From: Neisseria mucosa
Lineage (GTDB): Bacteria > Pseudomonadota > Gammaproteobacteria > Burkholderiales > Neisseriaceae
Direction: 5' to 3'
DNA: 64,000 nucleotides
NCBI RefSeq assembly: GCF_003044445.1
Contig: NZ_POWX01000002.1
Span: forward strand, 124,001-188,000
Below the pieces are notes generated by a model. The model searched no databases. It worked only from the letters and a program-made list of their open reading frames with translations, and was not told where the DNA came from. This document shows, piece by piece, positions 42,740 through 51,512 of this stretch; position 1 is the first letter of the stretch, and the number at the start of each line of letters is the position of its first letter. The position numbers and the translations under genes were made by a program.

Positions 42740-44215
42740 ATGTCTGCAATCAACACCAAAATCAAAACCATCATCCTCACCGCCATCAGCGCGGCAATCC
42801 TTTCAGCCTGCGGCGGTGGCGGTGGCGGCGATACAGCCGCACTTTCCACCGGATCAACCAGCACAGGCGGCAACGGCAGCCCTGCTAAAAACGGCAGTCC
42901 AAACAATGCTACCCCCAGCGCAGCCAACAAAAATAATGGCAATACCGTAGCAGCAGCAACCCCTAGTCATAACCGCGCTGACAATCTCGCGGACTTGATT
43001 GATGAAGCACCTATTGAAGCAGTAAATGGCACTACACCACTGCACACCAGTTTTATCTCCTCCGCCACTGCACAACAAGGCAATCCAAATGCCCAGTTAC
43101 GTCTTACCAGAACAGCAGACGGAAAAGAATATACAGGTGATTTCTACCTTACCGACAGCAAAGAAAACAATCAAAACGGTTTAATTAGCTCATTGGACTT
43201 CAAAAACAATGACGAAGTAAAATTGGACGGCGTAGTAATTGCCAACAAAAATGCCGCTCAAGTCAATTGGACCACACCATATTCTCTGATTATGAAAGTA
43301 TTTTCAGGTGGTAATACGAAAAGTGATGGTGGTCCACAAAACGGTAAGATAGATGGTGACAGCAAAAACTTTATTAATGGTCGCGCCTCAATCGACGAGA
43401 AGATTACCGAACTGTACACTCAAATTGAAACAGCCAAAGAGACTTTGAAACAAGCTAAGGAGCAAGGCGATGTTGATGCTATCGCAAAAGCTCAGGCAAA
43501 GCTTGACGAATTGAACGATTTAGATGGTCGTCTTCGTGATATACGCCCTGTTATAGCTGCCGGAGCCAAAAGCTTGGCAGATAAATTGGCATACTTTAAA
43601 AAAGGTAACTTGGTTGCTGGAGACGGCAAACATCTCGTTTTTGACAAACGCTTCGACGGTGTGTATATCATCCAATTTACTGATGGCACACAAATCGTTA
43701 TGCACGACCCTGCCGCGGCAGGCTGGGCTTACCAAACCTTTGCATACTATTTTGATCCAAAAAACGACGTTGCATTCGGCTACCAAAGCCTGGGCGATGA
43801 AACCAAGTTCACCGATCTGCCTGAAAAAGGTACGGCAACTTACAACGGTTTGACTACCGCCTATGTTGTGAAAGGCGACCAAGGCCGTCAGCTGACTGCA
43901 GACGTTAAAGCTATCGTCGATTTCGGCTTGAAAGGCGTACGCTTTGAGACTTCCAATTCCCAATTCCATTCTCTTGATGACAACGGTCGCCGTGTAACTG
44001 TACAAGGTACTGACTACGACATGAAAGGTACGGCAAAATGGGAGAACGGCAACCTCTTCCTGGGTTCTGTTGAAGCAGCCGCAGCAGGTCTGAAAGGTAA
44101 TTTGAGCGGTAAATTCTACGGTGCAAAAGCTGCTGAAATCGGCGGTACTTACGGTCTGAAAAACCAAGACGGTAGCGAACACCTGATCGGTGGTTACGGC
44201 GCGAAACGTCAATAA
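42740..44215 (+). CDS. Slam-dependent-type surface lipoprotein with TbpB-like C-terminal barrel
   Basis: 491 residues. Lipobox LSAC with Cys24, followed by a Gly6 anchor and a Ser/Thr/Asn/Gly-rich tether (to about 95). A handle-like beta region follows, then a predicted helical/coiled-coil segment (about 230-300; ITELYTQIETAKETLKQ and AKAQAKLDELN). The C-terminal 120 residues resemble the eight-stranded barrel of TbpB/HpuA-type proteins and end in GGTYGLKNQDG...GGYGAKRQ. Such lipoproteins reach the surface through Slam and often partner a TonB receptor. AAAAGGGGGAC precedes the ATG. Partnership with the upstream receptor is inference. Confidence 0.7.
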   Translation: MSAINTKIKTIILTAISAAILSACGGGGGGDTAALSTGSTSTGGNGSPAKNGSPNNATPSAANKNNGNTVAAATPSHNRADNLADLIDEAPIEAVNGTTPLHTSFISSATAQQGNPNAQLRLTRTADGKEYTGDFYLTDSKENNQNGLISSLDFKNNDEVKLDGVVIANKNAAQVNWTTPYSLIMKVFSGGNTKSDGGPQNGKIDGDSKNFINGRASIDEKITELYTQIETAKETLKQAKEQGDVDAIAKAQAKLDELNDLDGRLRDIRPVIAAGAKSLADKLAYFKKGNLVAGDGKHLVFDKRFDGVYIIQFTDGTQIVMHDPAAAGWAYQTFAYYFDPKNDVAFGYQSLGDETKFTDLPEKGTATYNGLTTAYVVKGDQGRQLTADVKAIVDFGLKGVRFETSNSQFHSLDDNGRRVTVQGTDYDMKGTAKWENGNLFLGSVEAAAAGLKGNLSGKFYGAKAAEIGGTYGLKNQDGSEHLIGGYGAKRQ

Positions 44216-44234
44216 ACCATCCTTCAATCTGCCG

Positions 44235-44283
44235 AAAGGTCGTCTGAAAACTTGGTAAACAGGTTTTCAGACGACCTTTTTTA
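44235..44283. terminator. DUS-pair terminator of the surface lipoprotein gene
   Basis: GAAAGGTCGTCTGAAAAC and GGTTTTCAGACGACCTTTTTT are inverted 20 nt past the stop, with a T run. Confidence 0.85.
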
Positions 44284-44412
44284 TCGTCATTTAGACAGAA
44301 ATTTCCTGCTTCGTTATTTCTATGCAAGCGGGAATGATGGTTAACAACAGAGGTTATAACGAAGATTCAATATATTCCCCATGCATTCCGCAATCTCGTA
44401 CTTTTCGAAATA

Positions 44413-44519
44413 TATAGTGGATTAACTTTAAATCAGGACAAGGCGACGAAGCCGCAGACAGTACAGATAGTACGGCAAGGCGAGGCAACGCCGTACTGGT
44501 TTAAAGTTAATCCACCATA
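44413..44519 (+). repeat. Correia repeat enclosed element, short form
   Basis: 107 bp, TATAGTGGATTAAC to GTTAATCCACCATA. The central part with the GAACGATTCTC core is deleted (GATAGTACGG joins directly to CAAGGCGAGG). The right terminus carries one change (CACCATA). Confidence 0.92.
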
Positions 44520-44560
44520 AAATAGCAAAAGACACCGATAATTAAGCATCCTTATCATGT

Positions 44561-44609
44561 TCAAAGGTCGTCTGAAAACCTGTTTCCCGGTTTTCAGACG
44601 ACCTTTTTC
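44561..44609. terminator. DUS-pair terminator of hisB
   Basis: CAAAGGTCGTCTGAAAACC and GGTTTTCAGACGACCTTTTT are inverted just beyond the hisB stop (minus strand). Confidence 0.8.
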
Positions 44610-44620
44610 ATTAAAGCGGA

Positions 44621-45604
44621 TTACTCTTCGCTTTGCGCTTCTTCTTTTTCAACGGCAACTTCAACGGCAACGGATTCGTCGCTCAAAGTGCCTTTGGTGG
44701 ACGGGGTTTGTCCTGCCATGCGCGGATCGTATTCTGCTGCCATGCGCAGGGCGCGGCCGAAGGCTTTGAATACGGTTTCGGCTTGGTGGTGGGCGTTGCG
44801 GCCGCTGAGGTTGTCAATGTGCAGGGTCATCATGCTGTGGTTGACGACGCCGTGGAAGAATTCTTCAAACAAGTCAACGTCAAAGCGTCCGATGAGGGCG
44901 CGGGTGAAGTCGATGTTGTAGACGAGTCCGGGGCGGCCGGAGAGGTCGATGACAACGCGGCTCAAGGCTTCGTCGAGCGGAACGTAGGCATGGCCGTAGC
45001 GGCGGATACCGGCTTTGTTGCCCAAGGCTTGTTTCAGGGCTTGACCGAGTACGATACCAATGTCTTCTACGGTGTGATGGTCGTCGATGTGCAAATCGCC
45101 TTTGCAGGTGATGTCGAGGTCGATCATGCCGTGGCGGGCGACTTGGGCAAGCATATGCTCAAGAAAGGGGACGCCGGTGTCGAGACGGTATTGTCCGGTG
45201 CCGTCGAGGTTGAGGCTGAGGGTAATTTGGGTTTCGCTGGTGTTGCGGGTGATGCTGACTGCGCGGCCTTCTGCGGGCATATGGAATGCCGGTGCGGCGA
45301 CTGCGGCTGCTTGGGCGGCACGCTCTTGGCGTGCGGCTTCGGCGGCAGCGGCTTTTTCTTTATCTTTGCTGTGGTCGCGGTTTAACCAGCCTTTGCGTTT
45401 GTGCATGCCGGCTTCGAGTTTGGCGGCAAGGCTGGGGCGGATGCCGCGCGCTTTTTCGTCTTCTGCCTGCTCTTCAAGGCGGCGTTTCAGTTGGGATAGG
45501 GATGCCGCGTTGTCGTAACCGCATTTGCGGGCAAGTTTGGTCAGCGAGCCTGCTTCTTCGACAAGCTGCAGGAAATTGGCAAGGTGGAGTTGAGTGATGG
45601 TCAT
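44621..45604 (-). CDS. hisB: Imidazoleglycerol-phosphate dehydratase with N-terminal HTH-like extension
   Basis: 327 residues; the usual stand-alone enzyme has about 200. The C-terminal catalytic domain (about 115-310) dehydrates imidazoleglycerol phosphate in histidine synthesis; its Mn-binding His motifs HHTVEDIG and HHQAETVFKAFGRALR are intact. Residues 1-85 form an extra domain with a helix-turn-helix look (LTKLARKCGYDNAASLSQLKRRLE) and GIRPSLAAKLEAGMHKRKGWL, followed by an Ala-rich linker. An equivalent extension is known in other Neisseria HisB. hisC lies 29 nt upstream on the same strand. Confidence 0.92.
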   Translation of the reverse strand: MTITQLHLANFLQLVEEAGSLTKLARKCGYDNAASLSQLKRRLEEQAEDEKARGIRPSLAAKLEAGMHKRKGWLNRDHSKDKEKAAAAEAARQERAAQAAAVAAPAFHMPAEGRAVSITRNTSETQITLSLNLDGTGQYRLDTGVPFLEHMLAQVARHGMIDLDITCKGDLHIDDHHTVEDIGIVLGQALKQALGNKAGIRRYGHAYVPLDEALSRVVIDLSGRPGLVYNIDFTRALIGRFDVDLFEEFFHGVVNHSMMTLHIDNLSGRNAHHQAETVFKAFGRALRMAAEYDPRMAGQTPSTKGTLSDESVAVEVAVEKEEAQSEE

Positions 45605-45633
45605 AATTTTACTCTCTGTGAGGTTTTAAAAAA

Positions 45634-46713
45634 TCAGGCATAAAGCTTGCGGATAATATCCAGTACGGCATCGTTTTGCTCGGGACTGCCGATGGTAATG
45701 CGGACGCACTCCGTCAAAAGCGGATGCGCGCCGTGGAGTTTCTTAATCAGGATGCGGTTTTCTTTAAGCGTGTTAAACAATGCGTCTGCATCGGGAACGC
45801 ACACGGTAATGAAATTCGCTTCGCTGGGGAAGGCTTTCAGACGACCTATGGCGGACAATTCGCTGAAAACGCGTTCGCGTTCGGCTTTTAAAATATCGAT
45901 GGTCGTCTGAATCGCGTCGTGGTGTTGCAGGGCGAATTTGGCGGTCGCCAAGCTTAGTTGGTTCATATTGTAGGGCGGCAGGATTTTCGCCAGCTCGCCC
46001 ATTACGACGGGGTTTCCTGCCGCATAGCCGATGCGCAGTCCGGCAAAACCGATTTTGCTGATGGTGCGCATCACAACCAAATTTTCAACGCTGCCCGCCT
46101 GCGGCAGAAAACTGTCGCGGCTGAATGCGCCGTATGCTTCATCGACAACCACGATACCCTGCGCCGCGCGGATAATGGCTTCGACTTCTTCGCGGCGGAA
46201 ACATACGCCTGTCGGATTGTTCGGATAGGCAATGAAAATCAAAGCGGGCTGATGTTTTTCAATGGCGGATAAAACGGCGGGCAAATCAAGCGTGAAATCT
46301 TCATTGAGCGGCACGCCGACATAATTCATACCGTACAGCTCGGCATTGTGCCGATACATCACGAAACTCGGCTCAACCGCGAGCATGGTCGCGCCTGATT
46401 GGGCAACGAGCAGGGTCAAGAATTGGATTAACTCGTCCGAGCCGTTTCCTAAAGCGATGGCGGCGGCTTCAGGAATATCGAAGGCTTTTCTTAAAGTTTC
46501 CTGCAGCCCGCTGGCGGCGGGGTTGGGATAAAGCTGAATCGGCGCTTGGGCAATCAGCCGCAGCCATTCGTTTGACAGCTCGGAAAAACGGGCAAACGGA
46601 TGATACGGACTTTCCATTGCATCCAGCTTGATGAAGCCTTCGGGCAAGTCGGCAATTCGGTAGGCGGACATGGCTTTGATGTCGTCTCGGATGAAATTAG
46701 CTGTATCTTTCAT
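45634..46713 (-). CDS. hisC: Histidinol-phosphate aminotransferase
   Basis: 359 residues, class II-type PLP aminotransferase. It converts imidazoleacetol phosphate to histidinol phosphate. GNGSDELIQFLTLLVA, FIAYPNNPTGVCF, VVDEAYGAF and the PLP lysine region MRTISKIGFAGLRIGYA are present. The start at 46713 follows GGAGGAAAATC; an earlier in-frame ATG at 46758 has no homology. Two uptake sequences in the gene encode GRLKAF and IQTTID. Together with hisB it forms a two-gene his operon. Confidence 0.95.
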   Translation of the reverse strand: MKDTANFIRDDIKAMSAYRIADLPEGFIKLDAMESPYHPFARFSELSNEWLRLIAQAPIQLYPNPAASGLQETLRKAFDIPEAAAIALGNGSDELIQFLTLLVAQSGATMLAVEPSFVMYRHNAELYGMNYVGVPLNEDFTLDLPAVLSAIEKHQPALIFIAYPNNPTGVCFRREEVEAIIRAAQGIVVVDEAYGAFSRDSFLPQAGSVENLVVMRTISKIGFAGLRIGYAAGNPVVMGELAKILPPYNMNQLSLATAKFALQHHDAIQTTIDILKAERERVFSELSAIGRLKAFPSEANFITVCVPDADALFNTLKENRILIKKLHGAHPLLTECVRITIGSPEQNDAVLDIIRKLYA

Positions 46714-47219
46714 GATTTTCCTCCAGATTTTACAAAATAACCAACGATTCTTCCGCAATATAACACAGCTTTTTTAAATAATCACCGAAGAAATCAATAA
46801 ATAATTTACACCACCGATAAAAAGATATATTCCTTATTTATTTTTATTCAAAATCAGCTTAACCATATATTTTTAATAGATTTTAATTTTTAATATTATA
46901 TCCCAAAAAATACCTGACATATATATTTTAAATTAAAAAATATCGTATTTTAGAGAACTATTTAACGTTTTATGCAATATTCAATGCAGCAATCCTTACT
47001 CTCTCATTTATTTAACTTATCTTTTAAAATGGGTAAAAATTCTGTTTATTTATATGAACTCAAGGAATGCTGTCTGATGCGGTAGATAGTATTTATTCTA
47101 GAAGACAATGACTCCAAGACAGTAAGTTTCAAGACATTGATGCACCTGATTTGTTTTTTACCGTAACGATACTTTGTTTTATAATTATGCTTTATGTATT
47201 TTTCAGAAGTCTCAACAAT
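46714..47219. other. AT-rich divergent intergenic region
   Basis: About 500 bp between hisC (minus) and dacB (plus). From 46760 to about 47080 it is strongly AT-rich with long A/T runs, unlike the surrounding coding DNA. It contains no uptake sequence and no recognisable gene. Promoters of both flanking genes must lie here. Confidence 0.45.
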
Positions 47220-48629
47220 ATGAATTGGAAAAAAACGGTAGCGGCATGGTATTTGTGCTTAATGCCGTTCTCTGCCTATGCCTTGAGTCTCGGCAATATC
47301 CCGCCGGACGAAATCTCCGTCTACGTTCAAGAATTGGACAGCGGCAAAGTTATCGAATCACACAGAGCAGATGCCTCGGTCAATCCGGCATCGACGATGA
47401 AGCTGGTAACAGCATTTTCCGCCTTTGAAGCTTTGGGTAAGGATTACCGCTGGACAACGGAATTTAAAACCAACGGACATATCGAAGGCGATTCGTTGGA
47501 AGGCGATATTTATTGGGTGGGAAGCGGCGATCCCGTGTTCGACCAAGACGGGCTGAAGAATGCCCTGCAACAACTGCAAAACAAAGGCATCAGGCATATT
47601 AAAGGCAGCTTGGTACTCGACCGCCATCTTTGGGGTACCGTCGGCAACCCGCCGGATTTCGAATCCGACGCAGGTTCGCCGTTTATGACCGCTCCCGACC
47701 CGAATATGCTGGCTTACAAGGTTGTCTGGCTCAGACCGGAGTCAGATAGCGCAGGCGGCATTACCATCGCGACTTCGCCTCCCCTACCCGATATTCCTAT
47801 TGAAAACAAAACAGTACTATCTAACTCTGGGAAATGCGGCGCATTGCAAAATCATATGCGTGCCAGCTATTCTGGTGGAAAGCTACATATCGGCGGTAAG
47901 GTTCCGGAGAGTTGTTTAGGCGGGGAAATGCATATCAACATGCTCTCCTCCATAGAATTTGCACACAAAAGCTTTGTTAATCAATGGCGCGCACTCGGCG
48001 GTACGATTTCAGACGACCTCAAAACTGCCTATGCACCGAGTAACGCAAAAACGCTGGCAGTTTCGCGCTCCAAACCATTGTCAGAAATACTGACCGACAT
48101 GAACAAACATTCCAACAACCTGATTGCACGGTCCGTATTCTTAAAACTTGGCGGCAACGGCGACAGCGAAACCGCACGCAGAAAAGCAGCGCAAGCGGTT
48201 TCCCTGGAATTGGCGACTGCAGGGATTGATACGGAAAACCTAGTTTTAGAAAACGGTTCGGGCTTATCGAGAAGCGAGCGCGTTACCGCACACATGATGG
48301 GGCAAATGCTGGAAAAAGCCTATTTCAGCCCGTTTAAACAGGAATTTATCGACACGCTGCCGATTGCCGGACAGGACGGAACATTGAAAAAACGCCTGAA
48401 ACAACCCGGCAGCCGACTGCGTCTGAAAACCGGCACGCTCAAAAACGTGCGGGCACTGGCAGGCTACTGGCTGGGCGACAAGCCGATGATTGTCGTCGTA
48501 ATCATCAACAGCCCCAAAGCCTCTGCCTACCTTCACGACTTGGATGCGTTGGTTTCCCAAATAGTCTTACCCGGAGGAAACGATTGGATAGACGCAAAAC
48601 TGACCTGCAAAGAACGGATGGCAGTTTAA
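47220..48629 (+). CDS. dacB: D-alanyl-D-alanine carboxypeptidase/endopeptidase, PBP4 type (DacB)
   Basis: 469 residues of peptidase family S13, a low-molecular-mass penicillin-binding protein acting in the periplasm on peptidoglycan peptides (called PBP3 in gonococci). Signal peptide 1-21 (AYA cleavage). Active-site motifs in order: S58-T-M-K61, SNN near residue 297 and KTG near 403. The start at 47220 gives a clean signal peptide; the upstream in-frame start at 47151 would bury it. A uptake sequence in frame encodes ISDDLK near 48010. Confidence 0.92.
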   Translation: MNWKKTVAAWYLCLMPFSAYALSLGNIPPDEISVYVQELDSGKVIESHRADASVNPASTMKLVTAFSAFEALGKDYRWTTEFKTNGHIEGDSLEGDIYWVGSGDPVFDQDGLKNALQQLQNKGIRHIKGSLVLDRHLWGTVGNPPDFESDAGSPFMTAPDPNMLAYKVVWLRPESDSAGGITIATSPPLPDIPIENKTVLSNSGKCGALQNHMRASYSGGKLHIGGKVPESCLGGEMHINMLSSIEFAHKSFVNQWRALGGTISDDLKTAYAPSNAKTLAVSRSKPLSEILTDMNKHSNNLIARSVFLKLGGNGDSETARRKAAQAVSLELATAGIDTENLVLENGSGLSRSERVTAHMMGQMLEKAYFSPFKQEFIDTLPIAGQDGTLKKRLKQPGSRLRLKTGTLKNVRALAGYWLGDKPMIVVVIINSPKASAYLHDLDALVSQIVLPGGNDWIDAKLTCKERMAV

Positions 48630-48667
48630 ATCCGGCCAGAAATAATCCGACTTTGATTTTCCGTCAT

Positions 48668-48706
48668 TAAAAAGGTCGTCTGAAAACTTTCAGACGACCT
48701 TTTATA
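48668..48706. terminator. DUS-pair terminator between converging genes
   Basis: AAAAGGTCGTCTGAAAA and TTTCAGACGACCTTTT form a tight hairpin between dacB (plus) and lpxH (minus). Confidence 0.85.
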
Positions 48707-48731
48707 TTTTCAACACTTGCAAATCAAACAT

Positions 48732-49439
48732 CTATAACTCAACAAACCTGTATCCGCGTTCATCAACTTCCAATATAGAAGCATAGTCGCTACGCCAATC
48801 TCCCAGCACAATACGCGCATATGCGTTCTCTTCGTGGATATGTTCGCGGTGCGTATGTCCGTGAATCAGCAAGCTGACGCCGTAATTTTGGACGGTATCA
48901 GAGGTAAACTTGGGATTGACATCCATAATTTCAGCAGCCTTATATTGCTTGTCGTGCTTACTGGTATGGCGGATTTTACGCGCAATATTTAAACGCAGCT
49001 TGAGGGGCAACATGAGAAACAACCGTTGCAACCATTTTTGATGAACTGTTTTCCTGAATTTCTGATAACGCACATCATCGGTACACAAAGTATCACCGTG
49101 GCAAATCAAAGCCGGCGTACCGTATAAATCGACGACAGAATATTCCGGCAGCAGTACCATGCCCGCTTGCCTTGCGAACTTCCCACCTATCAGGAAATCA
49201 CGGTTTCCGTGAACAAAAAAACATTCCACCCCGCCCTCTGCAACGTTACGGACGGCACGGGAAACGGTATCCGTCAATTCGGAATGTTCGTCGTCCCCTA
49301 TCCAAAAATCAAATAGGTCGCCCAAAATATAAACCGCCCTCGCAGACGGTGCTTTTTCGCGCATGAAACGCAAAAACAGCTCGGTCAACTCAGGACGGGT
49401 TTCACTCAGGTGTAAATCGGCAATAAAATAAGTCGGCAT
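48732..49439 (-). CDS. lpxH: UDP-2,3-diacylglucosamine diphosphatase
   Basis: 235 residues. A metallophosphoesterase that makes lipid X in lipid A synthesis at the inner-membrane face. Metal-site motifs are intact in order: ADLHLSE, GDLFDFWIGDDE, HGNRDFLIG and HGHTHREHIH. The N-terminus MPTYFIADLHLSETRP is typical. Confidence 0.95.
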   Translation of the reverse strand: MPTYFIADLHLSETRPELTELFLRFMREKAPSARAVYILGDLFDFWIGDDEHSELTDTVSRAVRNVAEGGVECFFVHGNRDFLIGGKFARQAGMVLLPEYSVVDLYGTPALICHGDTLCTDDVRYQKFRKTVHQKWLQRLFLMLPLKLRLNIARKIRHTSKHDKQYKAAEIMDVNPKFTSDTVQNYGVSLLIHGHTHREHIHEENAYARIVLGDWRSDYASILEVDERGYRFVEL

Positions 49440-49473
49440 AACGGCTGCAATATATGAAATCTCAGGCCATTAT

Positions 49474-49519
49474 AGGTTTTCAGACGACCTTTGTATATTT
49501 AAAGGTCGTCTGAAAACAT
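49474..49519. terminator. Outward-facing DUS pair
   Basis: GTTTTCAGACGACCTTTG and AAAGGTCGTCTGAAAAC are inverted around TATATTT. It lies between the PIG-L gene and lpxH (both minus) and can form a hairpin at the end of the PIG-L transcript. Confidence 0.6.
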
Positions 49520-49530
49520 TTCAGATCGGA

Positions 49531-50946
49531 TCAATGAAGGTGATTCTTCCCGCCCCGAGAAATAATTTTCTGATAAGTCTCCTGATTGTGGACATCGCTG
49601 ACAGGAACAACATAAAAAAATTCATTGCTGCGGACAAATCGGTTAACCAGATCCACATGGATAGAAGTAATATCGTGATACAGCAGGCTCAAACCCTTGC
49701 GTAATACATATTTCCAATCCATGTAATTGCGTGCATTCGGACGAATATCGTTCATCGCATCCAATGCCAACAATTTATGGTTTTGCGTTTTTTTATCAAC
49801 GGGATGGGAATAAATTGAATGGAAATACAACATATCGCTACTGTCTTCTTCGCTAAAAAACGGCGGCAGACTCAACGCAGCACCGACATTCCCCAAAGGA
49901 TAATCATCGGTCAAATAGTGAACCGTATACAAAAACAGCGAACCGTTGGTGTAATTCAACTTTCTCAATGCCTCGACAGCGGCGATGGTAGTACATTGAT
50001 GATCGGTATGGACATCAATATTCGGCGAAGGCGTAACGATAACATCAGGACGGAATGATTCGATGACGTAAGCCATATTGTCCACCAAATCATGCCAATT
50101 CGAACCACCGTGCAAACCCTCTGATATAACAGACTTATTGGCTCTCCGGAAAATACCCACATCTGCCGTTTCCAGCTTCGCAGAAGGAATTTCACGTTCA
50201 GGGTGGTTGTATAAAGTTTTCAGCGTTGTATCAAAAAAACCGAGCTGCAAAATGTTTTCAGACGATACCCCTGCCAAAAGCGGAACGGTCAGACTGTTCC
50301 AGACCCGCATCCGCCCCTTTTCCAAATATTGCTCCTTAGTTTCCGTTGGGCATTGTTTGCAGAAAAGGTTTTCATAATGGAAACGCCCCGCTTCGCTTGC
50401 CGTTACCGTTACCACCATCGCATTTGCAGCATATTTTTCATACAGGCCGTAAGCTGCCAACTCCGCATCGTCAGCGTGCGGCGCAAGCACTAGGATTTTT
50501 TTATCATCCAAAGACATACGCGGATAAACAGTCAGTCTGACTTCCTGATTTTTCAACAAGACCCTTCTGCCCCTCAAGGAAATTTCCCGACTTTCAGCAT
50601 CAAACATATCGCTGAAGTTCAAATATCTCACGCCTCTACCGCCAAATTCGATGTAATGTTTCCAAATACCTTTGCGGGTTTCAATCTTAATATAGGGCAA
50701 CAACCATTTGCCTAACAAAGAAGTTTCAACACTGACCGCAGCCAAGACCGTATCATTAATATCCACTTCTTGAGGTAGTTTTATAACTCCACCCTCCAAT
50801 CGCGCTACAAAATGCTGGGGCAAACAGTCATAGCGATAATCCTGCGTAACGTTATAGGCAAAGCGTTTAATATGCATCCTCATGATAATCATCAAGAAGC
50901 ACATTATCCCAAGAACCAACACCGCAAGTATTGTAAATAACAACAT
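49531..50946 (-). CDS. PIG-L family deacetylase, membrane-anchored
   Basis: 471 residues. One N-terminal membrane helix (about 3-25), a region of unknown fold (30-140), then a LmbE/PIG-L deacetylase domain: VLAPHADDAELAAYGLY near residue 151 carries the zinc-binding His and the catalytic Asp, and NIDVHTDHQCT later supplies the remaining His. Such enzymes remove N-acetyl groups from sugars; length and architecture recall the deacetylase encoded in the Pseudomonas LPS core cluster, so a LOS or glycan substrate is plausible but unproven. Base composition is more AT-rich than the neighbours. Followed downstream by lpxH. Confidence 0.78.
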   Translation of the reverse strand: MLLFTILAVLVLGIMCFLMIIMRMHIKRFAYNVTQDYRYDCLPQHFVARLEGGVIKLPQEVDINDTVLAAVSVETSLLGKWLLPYIKIETRKGIWKHYIEFGGRGVRYLNFSDMFDAESREISLRGRRVLLKNQEVRLTVYPRMSLDDKKILVLAPHADDAELAAYGLYEKYAANAMVVTVTASEAGRFHYENLFCKQCPTETKEQYLEKGRMRVWNSLTVPLLAGVSSENILQLGFFDTTLKTLYNHPEREIPSAKLETADVGIFRRANKSVISEGLHGGSNWHDLVDNMAYVIESFRPDVIVTPSPNIDVHTDHQCTTIAAVEALRKLNYTNGSLFLYTVHYLTDDYPLGNVGAALSLPPFFSEEDSSDMLYFHSIYSHPVDKKTQNHKLLALDAMNDIRPNARNYMDWKYVLRKGLSLLYHDITSIHVDLVNRFVRSNEFFYVVPVSDVHNQETYQKIISRGGKNHLH

Positions 50947-51433
50947 TATTCACCTCTAAAATTATTTTTCATAATATTACATTCCAACTTCATCCCTTTG
51001 GATTTATTACTTAACGGTCTCCGCTAAACAAATAACATAAAAACTCAAAAACAAACGCGATATGGAGAAATTTTCTTATATTTTACGAAGTTATACAAGT
51101 ATTAAAAATCAAAATAACAAAAAAATAAACAACCTTAACATTGGATTTGTTAAAAAATATTAACTGTAATAAATATTACATGATGCAAAACGTCCTATTT
51201 ATATAAGTCCTTCCTGCAAATAGCGCATAATCATAAGAATAATAACAATCCTAGATTCAATATCAGACAACCTCTTTTACCACGATGCACTCCCCTTTTT
51301 TCCCTGCTTACAAAAATCAGCAACGGCTTTCGAATACATACAAATCAAACAGATAAAACTCCCCAAAGCATGAACCATGCAGCAAATCCGAATTAAAAAG
51401 CTCTTTTCCGCAATACTTTGCTACCAACAATGA
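50947..51433. other. AT-rich intergenic region upstream of the PIG-L gene
   Basis: About 490 bp, very AT-rich (long A/T runs at 51000-51260), with no uptake sequence except a weak partial match (CAGACAACC near 51266). It lies in the 5' flank of the PIG-L gene and the 3' flank of aspS. No gene is seen. Confidence 0.4.
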
Positions 51434-51481
51434 AAAAGGTCGTCTGAAACCCGTGTAATTAGGTTTCAGACAACCTTTTGG
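51434..51481. terminator. DUS-pair terminator of aspS
   Basis: AAAAAGGTCGTCTGAAACC and GGTTTCAGACAACCTTTT (one G-to-A change) are inverted 32 nt past the aspS stop on the minus strand. Confidence 0.75.
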
Positions 51482-51512
51482 CTGTCAGGTGTTGCTAACC
51501 TGCTTTTAAAAA

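Noticed and set aside
42818..42836. Poly-G phase-variation tract in the surface lipoprotein gene
   Set aside because: The Gly6 codons are GGC/GGT mixed, so there is no long homopolymer; the upstream A7-G5 run is also too short to be convincing.
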